Below, piece by piece: positions 1 through 4,864 of a stretch of 5,856 nt of DNA. A program made the translations under genes and the position numbers. Source of the DNA: CAZAPZ01 sp964487285 (GTDB lineage: Bacteria > Campylobacterota_A > Desulfurellia > JAADFJ01); the NCBI GenBank assembly GCA_964487285.1, contig CAZAPZ010000098.1:1-5856 (forward strand), written 5' to 3'. The notes beneath the pieces are model-generated. The model did not search any database, was not told the origin of the DNA, and worked only from the letters and a program-made list of their open reading frames with translations. The first letter of the stretch is position 1. Each line of letters begins with the position of its first letter.

Positions 1-1
1 A

Positions 2-1441
2 TCCGACGAACTGACGAAGGTTTTGTTCCGGTTTGTTACCGAGAGCGGCAATCCGAATAACAAGCTCAATGTGACTTCGGCGGAGGTGTATTACCCTGCC
101 GATTTGTTGCGTCATGGCGTCGTGTTGATAGACACACCGGGCATTGGCTCTACTTTTCGCCACAATACCGAAGTTACTCTTAACTTTCTCCCCCAATGCG
201 ATGCCGCATTCTTTGTGATGTCGGCTGACCCGCCTCTGACTGAAGTAGAGGTCGAATTTCTCAAAGAGGTTAGCAAGAAAGTATCGCATATCTTTTTTAT
301 TTTGAACAAAGTGGATTATCTGGATAGTGCCGAACGGCAATCAGTGCTTTCTTTTCTCAAAAAGGTGTTAAAAGAACAGGTGGGGATTAAAAATCCGGAA
401 CCGATTTTTTCTATATCGGCACGCCTTGGACTTGAAGCCCGTCAAGCAAATGATCTTCAGCTTTGGAAAGAGAGCGGCATGGCGGCATTAGAGAAACATC
501 TTATCGGTTTTTCAGTTTCCGACAAGGCAAATGTTCTTAAAACCGCCGTGGCTAATAAGGCGGCTGACAGCTTGCAAGGAGTATTAATGCGGTTAGATCT
601 GACCATGCGATCGCTTCAGCTGCCCTTGAAAGATTTAGATGAGCGCCGTTTACTTTTTGAGCGAAAATTGCTTGAAACCGAAGAGCAGAGGCTGATAACT
701 CAAGATTTATTAGCCGGTGACCATAAACGAATCTTTGCTCTTTTAGAAGATCAAGCAGAACAGCTTCGCCGTCGTGCAATAAAATATTTTAATCAAGTTA
801 TAGAATCAACATTGGCTTCGGCTATCAAAGAGACGTCCGTTGATAACATAGTGCAGACTGCTTTGTCTGAAGCCATTCCTCGCTTTTTTGAACGAGAATT
901 AGGCGAGATGTCACGTACATTCGAGCATCGAGTCAGCGAGATATTAGAACCCTATCGGCAGCGCGCAGATGCTCTGGTGGAGTCAATACGGCGTGGTGCA
1001 GCAGAAATATTTGAGGTAACATACAAACCTTTGAATGGCAGTAATAGTTTTACATTCGATCGTAAACCAAGTTGGGTTACACACCGCTGGCGAACTAAAA
1101 TAAGCCCTTTTGAGTTTCACTTTATCGGTCGTTTGCTGCCTATGAATATACGGCGCAAACAGATGCTTTTACGTCTTCATGATCAGATTAAAGCGGTAGT
1201 TATTCATAATGTTGAAAGTCTGCGCTGGGCTACCATTCAAAACTTAAATCAGACCGTTAGCCGCTTTAAAAATAACTTGGATGAACGTTTGAAAGAAACC
1301 GGAATTGCCGCTAAGGGTGCTATTCAAGCCGCTATTAAACAGAGGCAGGAACACACGGAAACCGTAGCTGACACTATTTGCAGGATTAAAACAGCTTCAA
1401 ATGAGCTGGAACAGTTACATAATAAACTGAAAGCTTTATGA
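2..1441 (+). CDS. Dynamin-family GTPase, 3' part (N-terminus outside the window)
   Basis: The reading frame is open to the left edge, so a TTG at 23 is not a convincing start and the gene begins upstream. Numbering from that TTG, a G3 motif DTPGIGS is at residues 37-43 and a G4 motif NKVD at 95-98, followed by a G5-like ISAR near 128-131. The P-loop (GxxxxGKS) and switch I must lie upstream. After the GTPase domain come about 300 residues of charged, mostly helical-looking sequence, as in the stalk of bacterial dynamin-like proteins. I see no clear transmembrane helix. Such proteins use GTP hydrolysis to remodel or repair membranes; the role of this one is unknown. It is followed by a 122-bp gap and has no visible operon partner downstream. 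Its G+C looks higher than that of the genes to the right. A different large GTPase fold is possible but less likely. Confidence 0.85.
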   Translation, partial: SDELTKVLFRFVTESGNPNNKLNVTSAEVYYPADLLRHGVVLIDTPGIGSTFRHNTEVTLNFLPQCDAAFFVMSADPPLTEVEVEFLKEVSKKVSHIFFILNKVDYLDSAERQSVLSFLKKVLKEQVGIKNPEPIFSISARLGLEARQANDLQLWKESGMAALEKHLIGFSVSDKANVLKTAVANKAADSLQGVLMRLDLTMRSLQLPLKDLDERRLLFERKLLETEEQRLITQDLLAGDHKRIFALLEDQAEQLRRRAIKYFNQVIESTLASAIKETSVDNIVQTALSEAIPRFFERELGEMSRTFEHRVSEILEPYRQRADALVESIRRGAAEIFEVTYKPLNGSNSFTFDRKPSWVTHRWRTKISPFEFHFIGRLLPMNIRRKQMLLRLHDQIKAVVIHNVESLRWATIQNLNQTVSRFKNNLDERLKETGIAAKGAIQAAIKQRQEHTETVADTICRIKTASNELEQLHNKLKAL

Positions 1442-1487
1442 CTCACTTTGAATGAAATTCTATTTATGGGATAAGACAATTTGTTGA

Positions 1488-1515
1488 TTGAAAAAATTCA
1501 ATTTTATCTTATAAT
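1488..1515 (+). promoter_or_regulatory. Sigma-70-type promoter of the Bax inhibitor-1-like gene
   Basis: TTGAAA at 1488-1493 and a perfect TATAAT at 1510-1515 are separated by 16 nt, predicting a start near 1522 and a leader of about 40 nt. The -10 box lies in a 14-bp perfect palindrome, CTTATAATTATAAG (1508-1521). The -35 box overlaps a small AT-rich hairpin, ATTGAA-AAAA-TTCAAT (1487-1502), followed by a T-rich run. That hairpin could weakly terminate the upstream GTPase transcript, but its stem has only one G-C pair. Confidence 0.7.
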
Positions 1516-1548
1516 TATAAGCTAATGATGAGACCAATGCATTAAATT

Positions 1549-1557
1549 AGGAGGAGG
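1549..1557 (+). promoter_or_regulatory. Strong ribosome binding site
   Basis: AGGAGGAGG lies 6 nt before the ATG at 1564. It fixes the start of the Bax inhibitor-1-like gene and predicts efficient translation. Confidence 0.85.
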
Positions 1558-1563
1558 TTTTAT

Positions 1564-2271
1564 ATGAATTCAGCTGTTTACGAACAGTCTGGTTTTGATG
1601 TAGCAAAACAAAATGTTTTATTGAGAACGGTTTACAATAAGATGATGGTTGGGTTATTTATCTCAGGTGCTATCGCTTATATAGCAGCTAATAGCATTGC
1701 GATGCGGCAAATATTGTTTGGTAATGGAATTACAATATGGGTACTTTTTTTTATAGAATTAGGATTGGTATTTGCAATTTCAGGTGCCGTTAAATCGATG
1801 ACATCATCGACTGCATATATGCTTTTTATTGCATTTTCTGCCATTAACGGGCTCACTTTATCATCAGTCTTTTTAATTTATACGGCATCGTCTATTTCGA
1901 GCACTTTCTTTATCACAGGTCTTACATTTGGAGCAACGAGCTATTACGGCTATATTACAAAAACAGATCTGACATCTTGGGGCAAATATCTGTTTATGGG
2001 ATTGATTGGAATTATAATTGCATCTGTTGTCAACATGTTTTTGCATAGCTCGGGCATTAACTGGATAATCAGCTATCTTGGCGTTGTTATATTTGTTGGA
2101 TTATCAGCTTATGATACTCAAAAAATTCGTCGAATGGGTGAAAGTATGAATGTGGGCGAAGATGACGAGCAGCTCAAGCGATTATCAGTCATCGGTGCTT
2201 TAACGCTTTATTTAGATTTTATCAATCTGTTTTTAATACTTTTGCGTTTCTTTGGAAATAGGAGAGATTAA
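1564..2271 (+). CDS. Bax inhibitor-1/YccA (UPF0005) family membrane protein
   Basis: This is a complete 235-residue protein, the usual size for bacterial members of the family. It has about seven hydrophobic segments, beginning near residues 28-45, 55-75, 82-108, 113-130, 141-161, 166-182 and 207-230. Family signatures are YITKTDLTSWGKYLFMGL (130-147), YDTQKI (183-188) and the ending LYLDFINLFLILLRFFGNRRD from 215. In the characterised homologue BsYetJ, an aspartate pair gates a pH-sensitive calcium leak; the likely counterparts here are D184 and D218. It should sit in the cytoplasmic membrane. Other bacterial relatives (YccA) interact with the FtsH protease, so the exact role here is open. 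The gene has its own promoter and a strong ribosome binding site, and it converges on folC with a 4-nt overlap of the stops. Family assignment is confident; function is not. Confidence 0.95.
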   Translation: MNSAVYEQSGFDVAKQNVLLRTVYNKMMVGLFISGAIAYIAANSIAMRQILFGNGITIWVLFFIELGLVFAISGAVKSMTSSTAYMLFIAFSAINGLTLSSVFLIYTASSISSTFFITGLTFGATSYYGYITKTDLTSWGKYLFMGLIGIIIASVVNMFLHSSGINWIISYLGVVIFVGLSAYDTQKIRRMGESMNVGEDDEQLKRLSVIGALTLYLDFINLFLILLRFFGNRRD

Positions 2272-3527
2272 GGGTCTGTCAATGGCAAGTCTTTCAGCGT
2301 GTATTTTGACAATCCTGTCAGGTAAAACGATCCGGTTATTAAAATTGTCTCATCTATCTGCTTCCTTTCCTCTATGAATTTGCAAAGACAGTCAATATTG
2401 AGATAGTTTATGCCGGAAAAGAACCGTTTTGATGCTTGCATTAAATTAAAGGCGGATTCGGATCTTTCAAATGGTAGTTCTATAATAAATATATTGTTGC
2501 TTAATACGGAAAGAATTTCAAGATTGCTTGTATAGTCTTTGTCCTTCATCGATGAATATACGATTGTTATTTTAGATTTTATGTGCTTAAGAAATTCGGA
2601 AACCGTTCGCATTGCGTCTGGATTATGTCCTCCGTCAAAGATAACATTAAGTTTGTCTATTTTTTTTAACTCTATTCTTGACGGGATCAATAGGTTTTTT
2701 ATGCCTTTTTCCAAAAATTTTGCAGGATAGTTATATACAAGGTTTATCGCTTTGAATGCAGTTGCAATATTGACAGCTTGATTTTTTCCAAGAAGATTTG
2801 TTTTTAATTTAGCGCCTTTCCAGTTGAATGTTGTTCCACTAAGGTCTTCGGATATTATGTTTATGGACTGACTGTCAACAAAACTAATCGGTAGGTTTTT
2901 TTCTTTAGCGTAGTTTGATAGAACATTATTAACCGTATCAGACTGAGGTGATGATATGATGAGGCTATCCGATGCAGCATTTACTTTCTCGTTTGCGATT
3001 TCGGCAACAGTTTTTCCAAGATAATCAGTGTGGTCTATATCTATATGCGTGATGATTAGAACGGATTGCCCAAGTGCACTGGTTGAGTCCCATCTTCCGC
3101 CCATACCTGCCTCAAGAACAATTGCGTCAACATCTTTGATTTTAAACCAGTACAAAGCCGCCACCGTTAGTAGCTCAAAATAACTCAATTTATCACCGCA
3201 TGCAGTCTCAGAATGTTTGACCATTTTTAAAAGATTGATGAGTTCTTCTTTGCTTATTTGATTGTCATTTACGAGAAATCGCTCAGTAGGCGACAATTCA
3301 TGGGGTGATGTAAATGTGCCTGCTGAAACGCCAATCTGCTTTAGCAGTTTCGATAGTATGTAGCTTGTCGATCCCTTACCATTAGTGCCGACAACTTGAA
3401 AAATAGGCTTATTTTTTTTAATTTTCAGATAGCTTAGATTTTTTCTTATTCTTTCAAGTCCGGGTTTAATATCAAAAAAACCTCTGTTAATATAGTCGGG
3501 TCTTACGGTTTCAATCCATCTGTTCAT
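2268..3527 (-). CDS. folC: Bifunctional folylpolyglutamate synthase / dihydrofolate synthase
   Basis: This 419-residue, full-length Mur-ligase-type enzyme adds glutamate to (dihydro)pteroate or folates using ATP, in the cytoplasm. Visible motifs are the P-loop GTNGKGS (47-53), TSPHELSPTERFLVN (73-87), the metal-binding LEAGMGGRWD (138-147), HIDIDHTDYLG (161-171) followed by IANEK with K181 as the likely carbamylated lysine, GKNQAVNIATAF (247-258) and DGGHNPDAM (298-306) in the C-terminal glutamate-ligase domain. The ATG at 3527 lies inside acpS, giving a 17-nt overlap. No good Shine-Dalgarno is visible before it, so translation is probably coupled to acpS. It is the last gene of the glmM-pdxJ-acpS-folC cluster and ends tail to tail with the Bax inhibitor-1-like gene. 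Whether it also has dihydrofolate synthase activity cannot be told from sequence; no folP is in view. Confidence 0.95.
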   Translation of the reverse strand: MNRWIETVRPDYINRGFFDIKPGLERIRKNLSYLKIKKNKPIFQVVGTNGKGSTSYILSKLLKQIGVSAGTFTSPHELSPTERFLVNDNQISKEELINLLKMVKHSETACGDKLSYFELLTVAALYWFKIKDVDAIVLEAGMGGRWDSTSALGQSVLIITHIDIDHTDYLGKTVAEIANEKVNAASDSLIISSPQSDTVNNVLSNYAKEKNLPISFVDSQSINIISEDLSGTTFNWKGAKLKTNLLGKNQAVNIATAFKAINLVYNYPAKFLEKGIKNLLIPSRIELKKIDKLNVIFDGGHNPDAMRTVSEFLKHIKSKITIVYSSMKDKDYTSNLEILSVLSNNIFIIELPFERSESAFNLMQASKRFFSGINYLNIDCLCKFIEERKQIDETILITGSFYLTGLSKYTLKDLPLTDP

Positions 3528-3861
3528 TGATTACGATAGCGACAGCAAACATCTTTTCATCGCTCATTGATACGGAAAACTGTTTTTCATTAAATAGATC
3601 TTTTAACTTGCCGTACAGGTGCACAGATGGTTTGCCGCCTGATATTTCAACTGATTTGAAAACAAATGCGTTATTTCCGCCTATAGATTTAAAAAATGCT
3701 TCTTTTGCAGCAAAACGCATAGCATAGTGTCCGTAAGGGTTCTTAAAACCATCCGCGTAACTAATCTCGTTTTCAGTAAAAAGCCTGGTTTTAGTCGTTT
3801 TATGCTTAAGCATCATGGCTTTTATTCGCTCAACGGAAACAATATCAATTCCGACATTCAT
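3511..3861 (-). CDS. acpS: Holo-[acyl-carrier-protein] synthase
   Basis: This 116-residue protein is the usual length for AcpS, a cytoplasmic trimer that transfers 4'-phosphopantetheine from CoA to a serine of acyl carrier protein. The N-terminal GIDIVSVERI (4-13) supplies the Mg-binding aspartate D6. The motif RFAAKEAFFKSIG (49-61) carries the second metal ligand E54 and the conserved lysines. The start ATG is 2 nt after the pdxJ stop, with AAGGA 7 nt upstream (3869-3873) inside the end of pdxJ. The 3' end overlaps folC by 17 nt. This packing indicates a single transcript with coupled translation. Next to pdxJ is a common position for acpS in several Gram-negative groups. Confidence 0.95.
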   Translation of the reverse strand: MNVGIDIVSVERIKAMMLKHKTTKTRLFTENEISYADGFKNPYGHYAMRFAAKEAFFKSIGGNNAFVFKSVEISGGKPSVHLYGKLKDLFNEKQFSVSMSDEKMFAVAIVINEQMD

Positions 3862-3863
3862 AT

Positions 3864-4583
3864 TCAGATCCTTGTATATGAATCTATCACACTTCTCATC
3901 TCTTTTACCGCATTTGCCAAACCTACGAATATAGCTCTGCTTATTATACTATGTCCAATATTAAGCTCTTCTACATTTAAAATGCCTGCAATAGGTCCTA
4001 CATTTTTATAATCTAATCCGTGTCCTGCGTGAATATTAAGTCCTAATTTGTTGCCCAATTCCGACGCGGCAACTATTCGTAATCTTTCTTTTTGACTATC
4101 GCCGGCTGCATTACAATATTGTCCCGTATGGATTTCTATTGCATCGGCATCAACATATTTCGATGCTTCAACCTGTTTGTTATCAGGATCAATAAAAAGG
4201 GAAACTCCAACTTTTTGTTTCTTAAATTTTTTTATTACTTGTTCCAGTTTATTCCTATTTTCAATGACATTAAGTCCGCCTTCAGTTGTGAGCTCTTTTC
4301 TCTTTTCAGGTACTATAGTGACTTGATCGGGCAGAACAGCGAGCGCTATTTCAACAATTTCATCATTTAGAGCCATTTCAAGATTTAGTTTGGTAGAAAC
4401 AATATCTTTTAGTAGCTTCAAATCTCTCTCATTTATATGTCGTCTATCTTCTCTCAAATGAACTGTTATGCAGTCGGCGCCGGCCATTTCGCAGTACGAT
4501 ACAGCCCACACGGGATCAGGCTCTATGCCGCCCCTTACATTCCTCAAAGTTGCGATATGATCAATATTAATCCCTAACCGCAT
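3864..4583 (-). CDS. pdxJ: Pyridoxine 5'-phosphate synthase
   Basis: PdxJ condenses 1-deoxyxylulose 5-phosphate with 3-amino-2-oxopropyl phosphate to make pyridoxine 5'-phosphate, the last ring-forming step of the DXP-dependent B6 pathway. The family motifs are all present in this 239-residue TIM barrel: INIDHIATLRNVRGG (5-19), ITVHLREDRRHI (39-50) with H42 and R44, NLEMA (67-71) with E69, VPEKRKELTTEGGL (91-104), SLFIDPD (128-134), IEIHTG (149-154), NIHAGHGL (183-190) with H188, and NIGHSIISRAIFVGL (208-222). The start at 4583 is chosen because MRLGINIDH matches the family start. An in-frame ATG at 4610 would add nine residues encoded by the inverted repeat of the neighbouring element. Neither start has a Shine-Dalgarno now. 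Two nt separate its stop from acpS. Confidence 0.96.
   Translation of the reverse strand: MRLGINIDHIATLRNVRGGIEPDPVWAVSYCEMAGADCITVHLREDRRHINERDLKLLKDIVSTKLNLEMALNDEIVEIALAVLPDQVTIVPEKRKELTTEGGLNVIENRNKLEQVIKKFKKQKVGVSLFIDPDNKQVEASKYVDADAIEIHTGQYCNAAGDSQKERLRIVAASELGNKLGLNIHAGHGLDYKNVGPIAGILNVEELNIGHSIISRAIFVGLANAVKEMRSVIDSYTRI
3869..3873 (-). promoter_or_regulatory. Ribosome binding site of acpS
   Basis: AAGGA on the minus strand, inside the last codons of pdxJ and 7 nt before the acpS ATG, supports that start. Confidence 0.65.
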
Positions 4584-4584
4584 G

Positions 4585-4616
4585 ATGAGACCACTGCCCA
4601 ATAATTGCATCTACAG
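4585..4616 (+). repeat. Left terminal inverted repeat
   Basis: 32 bp starting ATGAGACCACTGC. It matches the reverse complement of 4833-4864 with mismatches only at repeat positions 14, 21, 22 and 28. Its outer edge is one base from the pdxJ start codon (4581-4583). Confidence 0.85.
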
Positions 4617-4832
4617 AAGGCTAAGATTGGGGGAGATTCGAAAATTAAAATTTGAGGTACTAACCGGTTAGTTCGAAAATCTTTATTTTTTCTATTCATA
4701 GAAGATTGCCCGATATTAACCTTCCCTACGGGCGATACTTGCTTTCCTATATGCTGCGTTAAACGTCTTTGAATTATCCAGATAGCCCTGCAGAAGTTTG
4801 TCTTGCCTACACCTACAGAAAAGCAGATATCG

Positions 4833-4864
4833 CTGTGGATGCGCTTATTGAGCAGTGGTCTCAT
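4833..4864 (-). repeat. Right terminal inverted repeat
   Basis: This is the partner of 4585-4616. On the minus strand its first bases, ATGAG, include the glmM stop codon TGA (4861-4863), so the last codon signal of glmM lies inside the element. Confidence 0.85.

Larger units (their letters stand above)
4574..4864 (-). other. Open frame spanning the element (96 codons), coding status uncertain
   Basis: An ATG at 4864 overlaps the glmM stop in the arrangement ATGA and has AAGGAGG 4 nt before it. The frame then stays open through all 280 bp of the element and stops with TAG at 4574-4576, just past the pdxJ ATG and out of frame with it. The predicted peptide begins MRPLLNKRIHSDICFSV, includes a GVGKT string without a complete Walker A pattern, is rich in basic residues and Ile, and matches no family I recognise. 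It may be a chance frame or a decayed coding remnant. It could still carry ribosomes from glmM to the pdxJ start, which otherwise lacks a binding site. Confidence 0.3.
4585..4864. mobile_element. MITE-like 280-bp element with 32-bp inverted repeats
   Basis: The segment between pdxJ and glmM is bounded by inverted repeats at 4585-4616 and 4833-4864 that match at 28 of 32 positions, starting with ATGAGACCACTGC at each outer end. The similarity stops exactly at the outer edges. No transposase is encoded, so this fits a small non-autonomous transposon derivative. A 2-bp AT can be read either as the outermost repeat base pairs or as a target duplication flanking GAGACC...GGTCTC ends; because AT is its own complement the sequence cannot decide. 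Inside are a 14-bp palindrome ACTAACCGGTTAGT (4659-4672), a near-palindrome TTCTATTCATAGAA (4690-4703) and two copies of TTCGAAAAT (4637-4645 and 4672-4680). I cannot name the family. The repeats are seen directly; mobility is inferred. Confidence 0.72.

Noticed and set aside
2307..2320. Short hairpin TGACA-ATCC-TGTCA near the convergent gene ends, as a possible terminator
   Set aside because: The stem is only five pairs, no T-run follows, and it lies inside the coding end of folC.
3511..4610. Plus-strand frames opposite acpS and pdxJ
   Set aside because: They lie antisense to genes with full sets of family motifs and look like shadows of their codon structure.
4668..4684. GTTCGAAA resembling the T-loop of a tRNA
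   Set aside because: The flanks do not pair to form a T-stem, and no acceptor, D or anticodon arms can be found around it.
4790..4820. GVGKT in the element-spanning frame as a nucleotide-binding P-loop
   Set aside because: The first glycine of GxxxxGKT is missing and no downstream Walker B or other ATPase motif follows.
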